Below, piece after piece: positions 8,154 through 16,528 of a stretch of 32,467 bases of DNA (its first letter is position 1; the number at the start of each line of letters is the position of its first letter). Both the position numbers and the translations under genes were made by a program. The notes beneath the pieces are model-generated. The model saw only the letters and a program-made list of their open reading frames with translations. It made no database searches and was not told where the DNA came from. Origin of the DNA: Mediterranea sp. (in: CFB group bacteria) (lineage in GTDB: Bacteria; Bacteroidota; Bacteroidia; Bacteroidales; Bacteroidaceae); the NCBI GenBank assembly GCA_031287715.1, contig JAITSN010000099.1, forward strand, positions 1 to 32,467. The letters are read 5' to 3'.

Positions 8154-9494
8154 TTATAATGCTCTTACGTATTCTTTAAACTGACTGCCCCTGTCTTCGT
8201 AATTCTTAAACAGGTCGAAGCTGGCACAGCAGGGGCTTAGCAATACGGCGTCGCCCTTTTCGGCCATCCGGTATGAGGCATACACGGCATCTTTCATGCT
8301 TTGCTTGTCGGCGACCGGCAGGCCGAACCCGTCGAAGAACCCGTGCAGCTTTGCGTTGTCTGTTCCCAGAAACACCAACGCCCTGCATTTTTCGCGCACC
8401 AAGCCGGCGATCTCCGTATAGTCGTTGCCTTTGTCGACGCCGCCAAGTATCAGTACCGTTTTTGCCGTCATGCTTTGCAGGGCATACCAGCACGAGTTGA
8501 CATTGGTTGCTTTCGAGTCGTTGATGAACTCAATGCCCCGAACGCGGGCCACTTTCTCCAGCCGGTGTTCCACTCCTTTGAAGTCGGCAAGCGCCTTGCG
8601 TATGTTTTCTTTCGCAATGCCGGCCAGGTTGGCCGATATGCCTGCGGCCAGCGAGTTGTAGAGGTTGTGCGTTCCGGTGAGCGCCAACTTTTCCTGTTCC
8701 ATATTGAAGGCTATCGGTTCGTTGATCACCAGCTCGCGGTCTTCCACGTAGGCAATGGCCCCGTCTTCTTTTACGGCGGCGAAAGGATAGAGGCTGGCAT
8801 GTATGCCGTGCTTGTCCAATTGCTGTTTGATGATCGGGTCATCGTTCCAGAAGATGAACGCGTCGTCCGGCGTTTGGTTGCGGGTGATGCGGAACTTGGC
8901 ATCGATATACTGCTGCATATCATGGTCGTAGCGATCCAGATGGTCGGGGGTGATATTCATCAATACGGCAATGTCGGCACGGAATTTATACATATTGTCC
9001 AGCTGAAAGCTGCTCAGCTCGATGATGTAGTAGTCGTGCTTGTCTTCGGCAACCTGCAAGGCGAGGCTTTTGCCGATATTGCCAGCCAGCCCCACGTTGA
9101 GGCCCGCACTCTTGAAGATGTGGTAGGTGAGGCTGGTGGTGGTGGTTTTTCCGTTGCTGCCCGTGATGCAAATCATTTTGGCATCGGTGTGGCGTCCGGC
9201 AAATTCGATTTCGGAAATGACGGGGGTGCCCTGTTCCTTGAGCTTCATCACCACAGGCGCATCATTGGGAATGCCCGGGCTTTTGATGACTTCGTCGGCG
9301 TTGAGGATGAGCGCTTCGGTGTGCATGCCTTCTTCCCACGGAATATCGTATGTTGCCATCAGGGCCTTGTACTTGTTCTTAATGACAGACTTGTCGGACA
9401 CGAAGGTGTCGAAGCCTTTGATTTTGGCGAGGACTGCGGCTCCCGACCCGCTTTCGCCTGCTCCAAGTATTACAATTCTTTTCATTCTGTTCAT
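8154..9494 (-). CDS. murD: UDP-N-acetylmuramoyl-L-alanine--D-glutamate ligase
   Basis: MurD is the cytoplasmic ATP-dependent ligase that adds D-glutamate to UDP-MurNAc-L-Ala. The N-terminal uracil-binding domain begins RIVILGAGESGSGAAVLA. The ATP loop ITGSNGKTTTTSL is at about 110-122. The central domain has LMNITPDHLDRYDHD and the third domain FINDSKATNVNSCWYAL, with LSPCCASFDLFKNYEDRG near the end, all typical of MurD. At 446 residues it is full length. A second ATG at 9485 (MKRIVIL) is an equally good start. Its upstream side is unusual: a 276-bp repeat-rich gap separates it from mraY. Confidence 0.96.
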   Translation of the reverse strand: MNRMKRIVILGAGESGSGAAVLAKIKGFDTFVSDKSVIKNKYKALMATYDIPWEEGMHTEALILNADEVIKSPGIPNDAPVVMKLKEQGTPVISEIEFAGRHTDAKMICITGSNGKTTTTSLTYHIFKSAGLNVGLAGNIGKSLALQVAEDKHDYYIIELSSFQLDNMYKFRADIAVLMNITPDHLDRYDHDMQQYIDAKFRITRNQTPDDAFIFWNDDPIIKQQLDKHGIHASLYPFAAVKEDGAIAYVEDRELVINEPIAFNMEQEKLALTGTHNLYNSLAAGISANLAGIAKENIRKALADFKGVEHRLEKVARVRGIEFINDSKATNVNSCWYALQSMTAKTVLILGGVDKGNDYTEIAGLVREKCRALVFLGTDNAKLHGFFDGFGLPVADKQSMKDAVYASYRMAEKGDAVLLSPCCASFDLFKNYEDRGSQFKEYVRAL

Positions 9495-9541
9495 CTATTC
9501 ATACCACTTATTCGATTCAATACTATCTGTTGGTGCGAGGG

Positions 9542-9601
9542 TGCTTCTGTAAAGTTTTTTAGAAGGATGCCCCACTCTTCCCGGCACCCTTTACAGATGC
9601 C
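9542..9601. repeat. Imperfect inverted repeat next to murD start
   Basis: GCTTCTGTAAAG (9543-9554) and CTTTACAGATGC (about 9589-9600) are inverted repeats matching at all but one position, about 35 bp apart. They lie between murD and the GGTAACC repeat cluster. Together with it they make the whole 276-bp gap foldable. The function is unknown. Confidence 0.5.
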
Positions 9602-9622
9602 ACTGGATACCTTCTGTTGGGG

Positions 9623-9707
9623 GGTACCATGAAGGTAACCTTTAGGCACCCTGAAGGTAACCTTTAGGGTGGCAAAGGGTAACCTTCATGGTACCTAAAG
9701 GCTACCT
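9623..9707. repeat. Nested palindromic/direct repeat cluster in mraY-murD gap
   Basis: A 16-bp unit GAAGGTAACCTTTAGG occurs twice in direct orientation (9631-9646 and 9653-9668). Related inverted copies follow: GGTAACCTTCATGGTACC (9678-9695) pairs with GGTACCATGAAGGTAACC (9623-9640) at 17 of 18 positions. CCTAAAGGCTACCTT (9693-9707) is a near reverse complement of the unit. The inner part, CACCCT to AGGGTG, can form a second hairpin. In the minus-strand mRNA this would be a strong folded structure between mraY and murD. It could be a REP-like or MITE-like mobile repeat, a processing site or an attenuator; the sequence alone does not decide. Confidence 0.75.
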
Positions 9708-9770
9708 TGTTCCTACCGCCTTTCCGGAGGGTTGCATGAATGTCAGTATATATTGAAATCCGTTCATCTG

Positions 9771-11039
9771 TTATCTTATCTTTAATGTAATAATGGTAAT
9801 GGCCGCCAGGATGATGGTAACGATCCAGAAGCGGACGGTAATCTTCGATTCGTGGAAGACGGTGGCCGGCTTGGTGAACACATACGTACACTTCGGGTCG
9901 AGGTGGGCCGTGGTGGTACGGAAGTGGTCGTGTATGGGCGTGCGCTTGAAGATCCGCCGGCGCAACCCTTTCTTCTTGCCTGTCTTGAAATAGTTTACCT
10001 GCAAGATCACCGACAGGTTCTCTACGAGGAATACGCCGCAAAGGATCGGTATCAGCAGTTCTTTGTGTATCGTAATGGCAAATACGGCAATGATGCCGCC
10101 AATGGTCAGGCTGCCGGTGTCGCCCATAAATACCTGCGCGGGGAATGCGTTGTACCACAGGAAACCGATCAGGGCGCCGATGAAACTGCAAATGAAGATA
10201 ACGAGTTCTTCGCTCCCCGGGATAAACATGATGTTGAGGTAACCGGCAAAGGCGGCGTGGCTGGATACGTAGGCGAATATCCCCAGCGTAAGCCCGATTA
10301 TGGCAGAGTTGCCTGCCGCCATCCCGTCCATCCCGTCGTTCAGGTTGGCCCCGTTGGAAACGGCCGTTACGACGAAGATGGTCACAACGACAAACAATAT
10401 CCATCCGGCGGCTTGCGCGTGCTTGCCCATGAACCCGACGATGTCTGCATAATCCAGGTTGTTGTTCTTAAAGAAAGGGATTGTTGTTTTGGTGGATTTG
10501 ATGTGGTGCGGGCGATGGACGATCTCTACGGCATCGCCTTCCTTTTGCACTTCCATATTCTCGCGGATAACCACATCCGGACTCATGTAAAGCGTCAATC
10601 CCACAATCAATCCAAGCCCCACCTGGCCAATCACCTTGAACTTTCCGTGCAATCCTTCCTTGTCTTTCTTGAAGATCTTGATGTAGTCGTCCACGAAGCC
10701 CAGCGAGCCGAGCCACAGGGTGGTGATCAGCATCAGGAGCATATATACATTGTCCAAGCGCCCCAACAACAGGCAGGGAACCAGGATGGAGATGATGATG
10801 ATAACTCCTCCCATGCTGGGCACTTCCACTTTGCCCACATTGAACGGGTCGATGCTGACATCGCGTTGCACCTCTGTGATCTGCTTCCGTTTGAGCAGAT
10901 TGATAAGTTTATTGCCGAAGATGGTGGAAATGAGCAGCGCCAGAATGATGGCCATCAACGCCCTGGACGAAACGTAATTGAATATGCCCGAACCGGGGAA
11001 GTCATATTCTTGGAGCCACTGGAATAAATAGTATAACAT
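9771..11039 (-). CDS. mraY: Phospho-N-acetylmuramoyl-pentapeptide-transferase MraY
   Basis: MraY is the multi-pass inner-membrane enzyme that moves phospho-MurNAc-pentapeptide from UDP onto undecaprenyl phosphate, forming lipid I. Catalytic motifs are visible: LGFVDDYIKIFKKDKEGL (the Asp pair and lysines), NGANLNDGMDGMAAGNSA (the conserved Asn-Asp region) and RRIFKRTPIHDHF (the histidine motif). About ten membrane segments are predicted. At 422 residues it is longer than the ~360 of E. coli MraY. The extra comes partly from a hydrophilic insertion near residues 165-195 (VVIRENMEVQKEGDAVEIVH), which I recall from Bacteroidetes MraY. It follows murE by 32 bp; murF, which sits here in E. coli, is missing. 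Confidence 0.96.
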   Translation of the reverse strand: MLYYLFQWLQEYDFPGSGIFNYVSSRALMAIILALLISTIFGNKLINLLKRKQITEVQRDVSIDPFNVGKVEVPSMGGVIIIISILVPCLLLGRLDNVYMLLMLITTLWLGSLGFVDDYIKIFKKDKEGLHGKFKVIGQVGLGLIVGLTLYMSPDVVIRENMEVQKEGDAVEIVHRPHHIKSTKTTIPFFKNNNLDYADIVGFMGKHAQAAGWILFVVVTIFVVTAVSNGANLNDGMDGMAAGNSAIIGLTLGIFAYVSSHAAFAGYLNIMFIPGSEELVIFICSFIGALIGFLWYNAFPAQVFMGDTGSLTIGGIIAVFAITIHKELLIPILCGVFLVENLSVILQVNYFKTGKKKGLRRRIFKRTPIHDHFRTTTAHLDPKCTYVFTKPATVFHESKITVRFWIVTIILAAITIITLKIR

Positions 11040-11071
11040 TGTTTCTTGTTTAGTTGTTGTGTTGCGGCTGT

Positions 11072-12523
11072 TCAGCCGGTTATTTCGTTAATGATCTCCT
11101 TGTCGTCGAAGTGGTGTTTCACCCCTTTCACGTCCTGGTAGTTCTCGTGACCCTTTCCGGCTACCAGCACCACGTCGCCCGCTCCGGCTAACATGCACGC
11201 CGTGCGGATCGCTTCTTTGCGGTCTACAATGGCGATGGTCTTTTTGCGGTCGTCGGCGTCCAGCCCTGCAAGCATGTCGTTGATGATGTCCATAGGCTCT
11301 TCGAAGCGCGGGTTGTCGGAGGTGATGACAACGCGGTCGCTCAGGCGGGCCGATTCTTTTGCCATGATCGGGCGCTTGCCTTTGTCGCGGTTGCCGCCGG
11401 CGCCGACAACGGTAATGATCTTGCCTTTGCCGTCGAGCACTTCGCGGATCGCGTTCAATACGTTGACCAACGCATCGGGGGTGTGCGCATAATCGACGAT
11501 CGCCGTATAGCCGCCCTGCGGCGGGCGGATCGCGTCGAAGCGTCCTGCCACCGGACGCAACGTGCTTAGCGCAACCAGAACTTCTTCTTCGTTCTTGCCG
11601 AGCAATACCGCCGTCCCGAATACGGCCAACAGGTTGGAGGCGTTGAACCGGCCGATGAACTGTACAAAGAGTTCACGGTTGTTGATGTCAAGCAGCATAC
11701 CGTCGAAGTGCGATTCCAACAGGCGCCCTTTAAAGTCGCTCAGGCTGCGTAGGGAATAGGTGTAGACTTTCGACCGGGTATTTTGTGTCATCACCAGCCC
11801 GTTCCTGTCGTCGAGGTTGGTCAGACTGAATGTGTTTTTCGGCAGCCCGTCAAAGAACTTCTTCTTTGCCGCGAGGTAGCCGTCCATTGTTTTGTGGTAG
11901 TCCATATGGTCGCGGGTGAGGTTGGTGAAGATGCCTCCCGCGAACCTCAATCCGCCGATGCGCTTCTGGTCGATGGCGTGCGAGCTTACTTCCATGAACA
12001 CATGGCTGCATCCTTGGTCGGCCATCCGGCCCAGCAGGCTGTTCAAGGTAACCGGGTCGGGGGTTGTGTGTTCGGTCGGCAGGGCTTCTCCGTCAATGTA
12101 ATTACATACGGTCGATATTAGCCCCGCTTTATGCCCGAGCTTGCGGAACAGTTCATACAGCAGGGTGGCAATGGTTGTTTTGCCGTTGGTGCCTGTTACC
12201 CCAACCAGTTCGATCCGTTGGGTGGGGTCGCCATAGAATGCCGTGGCGGTTTTGCCGGCGGCGTCTTCGCTGTCGGGAACCTGTATGTAGGTTACGTTTC
12301 CGGCTCTCTCGGCGGGCATGTCTTCGCAGAGGACGGCGATGGCGCCATTCGCTACGGCGGCGGGGATATAGGCGTGCCCATCGGCTTGGGTGCCTTTGGC
12401 GGCCACGAAGAGATGGCCGTTCTCCACCTTACGGGAGTCTATCTGTACTCCTGTAATATCGATCTCAAGCGAACCGGCGACCCTGATCACTTGAATCTTC
12501 TTGAGCAATTCTTCCAGCTTCAT
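11072..12523 (-). CDS. murE: UDP-MurNAc-tripeptide synthetase MurE (meso-DAP type)
   Basis: MurE is the cytoplasmic ATP-dependent ligase that adds the third residue of the stem peptide. The ATP loop [16 protein letters not shown] begins at about residue 109. [16 protein letters not shown] and [17 protein letters not shown] mark the domain-2/3 region. The third domain has [15 protein letters not shown]. In this family DNPR marks enzymes that choose meso-diaminopimelate, whereas lysine-adding enzymes carry other residues there, so a DAP-type wall is expected. At 483 residues it is full length. It begins 19 bp after the ftsI stop. Confidence 0.96.
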   Translation of the reverse strand: MKLEELLKKIQVIRVAGSLEIDITGVQIDSRKVENGHLFVAAKGTQADGHAYIPAAVANGAIAVLCEDMPAERAGNVTYIQVPDSEDAAGKTATAFYGDPTQRIELVGVTGTNGKTTIATLLYELFRKLGHKAGLISTVCNYIDGEALPTEHTTPDPVTLNSLLGRMADQGCSHVFMEVSSHAIDQKRIGGLRFAGGIFTNLTRDHMDYHKTMDGYLAAKKKFFDGLPKNTFSLTNLDDRNGLVMTQNTRSKVYTYSLRSLSDFKGRLLESHFDGMLLDINNRELFVQFIGRFNASNLLAVFGTAVLLGKNEEEVLVALSTLRPVAGRFDAIRPPQGGYTAIVDYAHTPDALVNVLNAIREVLDGKGKIITVVGAGGNRDKGKRPIMAKESARLSDRVVITSDNPRFEEPMDIINDMLAGLDADDRKKTIAIVDRKEAIRTACMLAGAGDVVLVAGKGHENYQDVKGVKHHFDDKEIINEITG

Positions 12524-12542
12524 AGTTCTTGATGTGTGTTAG

Positions 12543-14666
12543 TTAATTCAATTCTATCCATATGGTTTGTCCCGTCCTGATCCGGCTTCCCTGCGGGATG
12601 GATTGCTTGCAGACCGATCCTGTTCCCGACAGGCGCACCTTCAGTCCTTTGCTTTCGAGGAGGTAGACGGCATCTTTGGCTCCCATCCCGATAACGCGCG
12701 GCACTTCTTTGTTCTTACAGGTTTCTTTGGCGTGCAATGCCACTGCGTCCGGATAAGAGTGGGTGCTTCCCCAAACCTCCTTGTCTTTCTTGCTTTTGAA
12801 GTCTATCCGGGCCGTTATGTCCAGGTCGTCCAAAACGCGTTTGGCTTCGGTCAGCTCTCCGGCTTTAACACCGGGTGCGATAAGGCCGGTGGTATCCATT
12901 GCGTTCCTGATGTCCAGCACGAGGTTTTTGGCATATACCCTCTCGGCGATCCTGCCGAACACGCTGCCCGCCATAAGTCCGCCGGATGCGGGAAGGCCCG
13001 GCTTCTGGATGGCCACGATGCAGCTGTATTTAGGGTCGTCGGCAGGGAAGTAGCCGCAGAAGCTAACCAGGTAGTTCACCGTGCCGCTTTTGTAGCCCGC
13101 CGCGCCCTGGGATATTTGCGCCGTTCCGGTCTTTCCCGCTACGGGGAACTGTGATGACCCGGCCGGCTTGGCAAGTCCTTTGCCGACCACCTGCTCCAGC
13201 ATGGCCTGTATCTGGTGCAGCGTGCGTTCGGAACAGATCGAGGGGTTGATAACCTCCGTGGGGAACTCTTTTACTATCCCGCCGTTCCGCGCTATGGCTT
13301 TCACGAATTTCGGGCGCACCATCTTGCCCTTGTTTGCTATCGCATTATAGAAGGCCAGCGTATTGATCGGCGGGATTTGGGTTTCGTAGCCGATGCTCAT
13401 CCAGGGTAGCGCCGTCTTCGACCAGCGGCCGTCTTTCGGCCGGCGGATATTGGGTTTGCCCTCGCCGGGGATCTGTAGGCGGAGCGGCTCGTTGAGGCTC
13501 ATGCGGTGCAGGCCTTCGACAAACTTGTCGGGGTTCTTCCCGTAGTGCTTGTCGATCAAGTAGCTCACCCCGATGTTGGAAGACAGCATCAGTATTTGGG
13601 GCACCGTGAGATACTGGTTGCCGCCGCGGCGCCAATTGTGGTCGCGCATCGTGCGGCCATGCATCATCATCACCCCGTTGCCCGTATCCACCCCGTCTGC
13701 CGGACCGATCACCCCGTCTTCGAGCGCAACCATGATGGATGCCGTTTTGAATGTCGACCCGGGTTCTATCATGTCGCTGATTGCGCCGTTCTTGGTTTCC
13801 CTGTACTTGCCGTCTTTGCCTTTGGCCATATTGACAATGGCTTTGACTTCGCCCGTAGCCACTTCCATCAAGACGGCAACGCCTTCGCCGGCATTGATCT
13901 GGACGAGCTTGTCTACGAGGGCCTTCTCGCAGATGTCTTGCATATCAACATCTATCGTCGAAACAACATCGCAACCGTCCATGGGGGGGATGTCTGTTAT
14001 GTCGAGATACTGGTTCTTCACCTTTTGCCGGTGGATGATCCCGTCGCGCCCCCTCAAGACGGAGTCGAACGCCAGCTCGATCCCGTTTATCGCGCCCCGC
14101 GCCGTGTCGGCGTAAATGTCGCCCAGCGTACGCGCTGCCAGCGACCCGAACGGCTTCTTGCGCCGGTTGTAGATCTGTTCGTGGAAGCCGCCTTTGTACT
14201 TGTTGAGGTTGAACACGGGCAAGCGTTTGACTTCCTTATATTGGATGTAGGAGATGCGGTCGGGATATATCAGGTAATTGCGGGCGCCGTTTCGCCTGCC
14301 TTTGAGCAAATGGGCCTTGAACTGCGCCGTGCTTTTGTCGGGGAATATATTGTGCAAGCCCGCGCTGATTTCATTCAGGTGGTTCATCAGCAGGGTATCC
14401 TTGCCGGTGCCGCCCGCCTTGAAGTCCATATAGATGCGGTATTCGGGAAGGGAGCTTGCCATCATGCTTCCGTCGGCCGACAGGATGTTGCCGCGGCTGG
14501 GCTTGATGATGATGTTCTCTTTCACAAAACGAACGGCTACGTCTTGCCAGTACTGCCGCTCGCCAAACATAATGATGCCGGCTTTGACGACAATGGCAAT
14601 CCCCACCATCCCCAGAAGGAGGATGACAAAGAAGTAGCGGGTCATTATGTTTTTCCTGTTGGCCAT
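12543..14666 (-). CDS. ftsI: Septal class B penicillin-binding protein FtsI with C-terminal PASTA domain
   Basis: This is the septal D,D-transpeptidase that cross-links peptidoglycan made by FtsW. The 707-residue protein has a short cytoplasmic start and one membrane anchor (about 10-33, YFFVILLLGMVGIAIVV). The dimerisation/pedestal region begins KPSRGNILSADG at 55. The transpeptidase motifs are SxxK at S304-K307 (EPGSTFKTAS), SxN at S362-N364 (LSSNIG) and KTGTA at 512-516. The last ~55 residues (PRVIGMGAKDAVYLLESKG onward) form one PASTA domain. E. coli FtsI lacks this, but Gram-positive and Bacteroidetes homologues have it. It is one bp from the ftsL-like gene region (14666/14669). Confidence 0.95.
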   Translation of the reverse strand: MANRKNIMTRYFFVILLLGMVGIAIVVKAGIIMFGERQYWQDVAVRFVKENIIIKPSRGNILSADGSMMASSLPEYRIYMDFKAGGTGKDTLLMNHLNEISAGLHNIFPDKSTAQFKAHLLKGRRNGARNYLIYPDRISYIQYKEVKRLPVFNLNKYKGGFHEQIYNRRKKPFGSLAARTLGDIYADTARGAINGIELAFDSVLRGRDGIIHRQKVKNQYLDITDIPPMDGCDVVSTIDVDMQDICEKALVDKLVQINAGEGVAVLMEVATGEVKAIVNMAKGKDGKYRETKNGAISDMIEPGSTFKTASIMVALEDGVIGPADGVDTGNGVMMMHGRTMRDHNWRRGGNQYLTVPQILMLSSNIGVSYLIDKHYGKNPDKFVEGLHRMSLNEPLRLQIPGEGKPNIRRPKDGRWSKTALPWMSIGYETQIPPINTLAFYNAIANKGKMVRPKFVKAIARNGGIVKEFPTEVINPSICSERTLHQIQAMLEQVVGKGLAKPAGSSQFPVAGKTGTAQISQGAAGYKSGTVNYLVSFCGYFPADDPKYSCIVAIQKPGLPASGGLMAGSVFGRIAERVYAKNLVLDIRNAMDTTGLIAPGVKAGELTEAKRVLDDLDITARIDFKSKKDKEVWGSTHSYPDAVALHAKETCKNKEVPRVIGMGAKDAVYLLESKGLKVRLSGTGSVCKQSIPQGSRIRTGQTIWIELN

Positions 14667-14668
14667 TA

Positions 14669-15007
14669 TTATTTGATCAGGTATGGAGGATGGGTCGCCG
14701 TTTCCAGCTCCGTCTCTTTCTTTACTATATATTCTTCGATATGCGATTGGCGGCTCTTCTCCATCAGTTCGGAATTGCGCGTCAGCGCGTCATACTTAAT
14801 ATCGATCAGTTCCTGTTTAAGCCGGTCGATCTCGATGATCTGCTGCTGGGCGGCATACCGGTTGTGGATATAGAATATCACAAACACCATGATGAGGATA
14901 AGGAGTCTGGTTTGGCGACGGAAAAAGTCGGTTGCCAGAATATCCCCTCCCAGGATTGTCCTCAGCGAAGGCCTTCGTTTCTTGATCTCTTCTTTCTTAT
15001 CTTCCAT
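14669..15007 (-). CDS. FtsL-like small membrane division protein
   Basis: The protein has 112 residues. A basic cytoplasmic N-terminus (about 1-33) is followed by one membrane segment at about 34-48 (LLILIMVFVIFYIHN). A heptad-like coiled coil comes next (QQIIEIDRLKQELIDIKYDALTRNSEL, about 54-80). This is the topology of FtsL, which with FtsB/FtsQ activates FtsWI. Sequence is barely conserved in this family, so the call depends on size, topology and the rsmH-ftsL-ftsI position. It begins 8 bp after the rsmH stop. No heme- or metal-binding motif is present. Confidence 0.85.
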   Translation of the reverse strand: MEDKKEEIKKRRPSLRTILGGDILATDFFRRQTRLLILIMVFVIFYIHNRYAAQQQIIEIDRLKQELIDIKYDALTRNSELMEKSRQSHIEEYIVKKETELETATHPPYLIK

Positions 15008-15015
15008 GTTCGTCC

Positions 15016-15933
15016 TTAATCTTTCTTTTCGGCAATCCTTAGCTTGGCGCTCCTTGAACGCGGGTTCCGTTCAATCTCTTCCGGAGCGGGCACGATCACT
15101 TTGTTATTGACAGGGCGGAACGGCGTTTGCAGGTTGCCGAAGAAATCCTGCTCTTGCTTTCCTTCAATGTTTCCCGTTCGCATCAGGTTTTTCACCATCC
15201 GGTCTTCCAACGAATGATAGGTGATGACGACCAGGCGTCCGCCGGGCTTGAGCGCTTCCGCTGCCGCGGCAAGCATCTCCTTCAGCGCCGCCATTTCCTG
15301 GTTCACTTCAATGCGAAGCGCCTGGAACACCCGGGCCAGATCCTTCTTCTCCCGCTCCCTCCCGAAAAGGGGTTTAACAACGGCCAGGAACTCATCCGTC
15401 GTCCTTATTCTGTTCTTTGCCCGTTCGCAGACGATGGCCGCCGCCAGCTTGCGGCTGTTTTTAAGCTCGCCATACAAGTAGAACAGGTTGGCAAGCCGCT
15501 CCTCCTCATAGTTGTTCACGACGCCGGCGGCCGTAATGCCGCCCCGCCTGTTCATGCGCATGTCCAGCTCCCCGTCGAAACGGAAAGAAAAGCCGCGCCC
15601 GCTATCGTCAAAGTGATGCGACGACACCCCCAGGTCGGCCAATATCCCATCCACCTTTTCCACATTGTGGTAGCGCAGGAAATTGCCCAGGTAGCGGAAA
15701 TTGCTGCGGACGAAAACAAAGCGCCCGTCGTCTATCCCGTTCGCCTCGGCATCTTCATCCTGGTCAAAGCCCAAAAGCCTTCCCTTTGCGCCCAGACGGG
15801 AGAGGATCTCCCTCGAATGGCCGCCACCACCAAACGTAACATCCACATACATGCCGTCGGGGCGGATGGCCATCCCGTCAACGCTTTCCTTCAGCATCAC
15901 AGGAATATGATATGCCGTTTCTCCGTTTTCCAT
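15016..15933 (-). CDS. rsmH: 16S rRNA (cytosine(1402)-N(4))-methyltransferase RsmH
   Basis: RsmH (MraW) methylates N4 of C1402 in 16S rRNA using S-adenosylmethionine. HIPVMLKESVDGM opens the fold and VDVTFGGGGHSREIL is the SAM-binding glycine motif. DGILADLGVSSHHFDDSGRGFSF, split around the catalytic region, is strongly conserved. RVFQALRIEVNQEM and VITYHSLEDRMVKN are family hallmarks of the C-terminal part. At 305 residues it is full length. Its ATG shares one base with the mraZ stop (TGATG, 15931-15935), so translation of the two is probably coupled. Confidence 0.97.
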   Translation of the reverse strand: MENGETAYHIPVMLKESVDGMAIRPDGMYVDVTFGGGGHSREILSRLGAKGRLLGFDQDEDAEANGIDDGRFVFVRSNFRYLGNFLRYHNVEKVDGILADLGVSSHHFDDSGRGFSFRFDGELDMRMNRRGGITAAGVVNNYEEERLANLFYLYGELKNSRKLAAAIVCERAKNRIRTTDEFLAVVKPLFGREREKKDLARVFQALRIEVNQEMAALKEMLAAAAEALKPGGRLVVITYHSLEDRMVKNLMRTGNIEGKQEQDFFGNLQTPFRPVNNKVIVPAPEEIERNPRSRSAKLRIAEKKD

Positions 15934-16388
15934 CAGTCTGCATTATTCTTCATGATCTCCTCCAGCGCCTTGCCGAACATTTCCGGCGACATGAACGGTT
16001 GCTCCGTCTTCTCCTTGGCCCAAATCTCAATCTTGTTGTCCACACCGATAAACCGCACGTCGCTCCGGATCTTGCACAGTTGCAAATACCGTTTGGGGAT
16101 GAGGATCCGCCCGCCCGCATCGGGAATGATGATCTCCACGTCGCTCACAAACTGCCGGAACACCGACTGGTGCTCTTCGCTCCATTTGTTAAGCCTTGAG
16201 CGAAGGTCGTTCAGCTCTTCGTTCCATATACTTTCGGGGTATAGCGTCAGGCAATCCTGAAAAACATCCTTGCGCATAATGAGCCGCTCCTCGGAAGCAA
16301 TCTGTAGCTGCTTCCTGAACTGCGCGGGGATGAAAAGCCGTCCTTTAGCATCCGCCTTGGCCTCAATATTACCCAAGAACCGGATCAT
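15933..16388 (-). CDS. mraZ: Transcriptional regulator MraZ
   Basis: MraZ is a ring-forming DNA-binding protein with two SpoVT/AbrB-like halves that regulates the dcw operon. Both halves are visible: KADAKGRLFIPAQFRKQL near residues 10-27 and IIIPDAGGRILIPKRYLQL near 87-105. Each has the D-x-x-GR-hydrophobic-hydrophobic-IP core. The start at 16388 (MIRFLGNI) gives 151 residues, normal for the family. The frame is open to 16457, but the extra 23 codons run straight through the three GTGGA operator boxes, which argues for the shorter start. It is the first gene of the cluster and probably represses its own promoter. Confidence 0.96.
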   Translation of the reverse strand: MIRFLGNIEAKADAKGRLFIPAQFRKQLQIASEERLIMRKDVFQDCLTLYPESIWNEELNDLRSRLNKWSEEHQSVFRQFVSDVEIIIPDAGGRILIPKRYLQLCKIRSDVRFIGVDNKIEIWAKEKTEQPFMSPEMFGKALEEIMKNNAD

Positions 16389-16432
16389 TTCTGTCTTAAT
16401 GATATGGAATAGAGTGTAAAAGTAGATATTCC

Positions 16433-16457
16433 TCCACAATTCTCCACTTCTTTCCAC
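16433..16457 (-). promoter_or_regulatory. Putative MraZ operator: three GTGGA boxes at 10-bp spacing
   Basis: On the minus strand GTGGA occurs at 16457-16453, 16447-16443 and 16437-16433, three direct copies spaced exactly 10 bp apart, 45-69 bp before the mraZ ATG. Known MraZ proteins bind direct repeats of a TGGGN-like pentamer separated by 5 bp upstream of mraZ, which gives the same 10-bp period. This makes autoregulation likely. The box sequence here differs by one base from the E. coli form. No clean TAnnTTTG -7 box was found around it. Confidence 0.75.
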
Positions 16458-16528
16458 AAAAAACTTATAAACACCCCGCCGAAAATTTATCTGTTTGAAA
16501 ATGAGTATTCTTTATGGTGGCGGATAAC

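Noticed and set aside
9623..9707. CRISPR array
   Set aside because: The repeats are in both orientations, nested and without regular unique spacers, and no cas genes are nearby.
9664..10404. 246-codon minus-strand frame overlapping mraY in another frame
   Set aside because: It is R/H-rich out-of-frame translation of mraY and the repeat cluster; the mraY frame is clearly the coding one.
8301..11027. Plus-strand frames of 390-440 codons opposite murD and mraY
   Set aside because: They are antisense by-products of the codon bias of the real genes; their H/D/Q-rich sequence shows no domain, and motif-bearing MurD and MraY occupy the other strand.
13506..14873. 455-codon plus-strand frame opposite ftsI
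   Set aside because: It runs across the ftsI/ftsL boundary on the opposite strand, has no recognisable motif, and the ftsI frame has all catalytic motifs.
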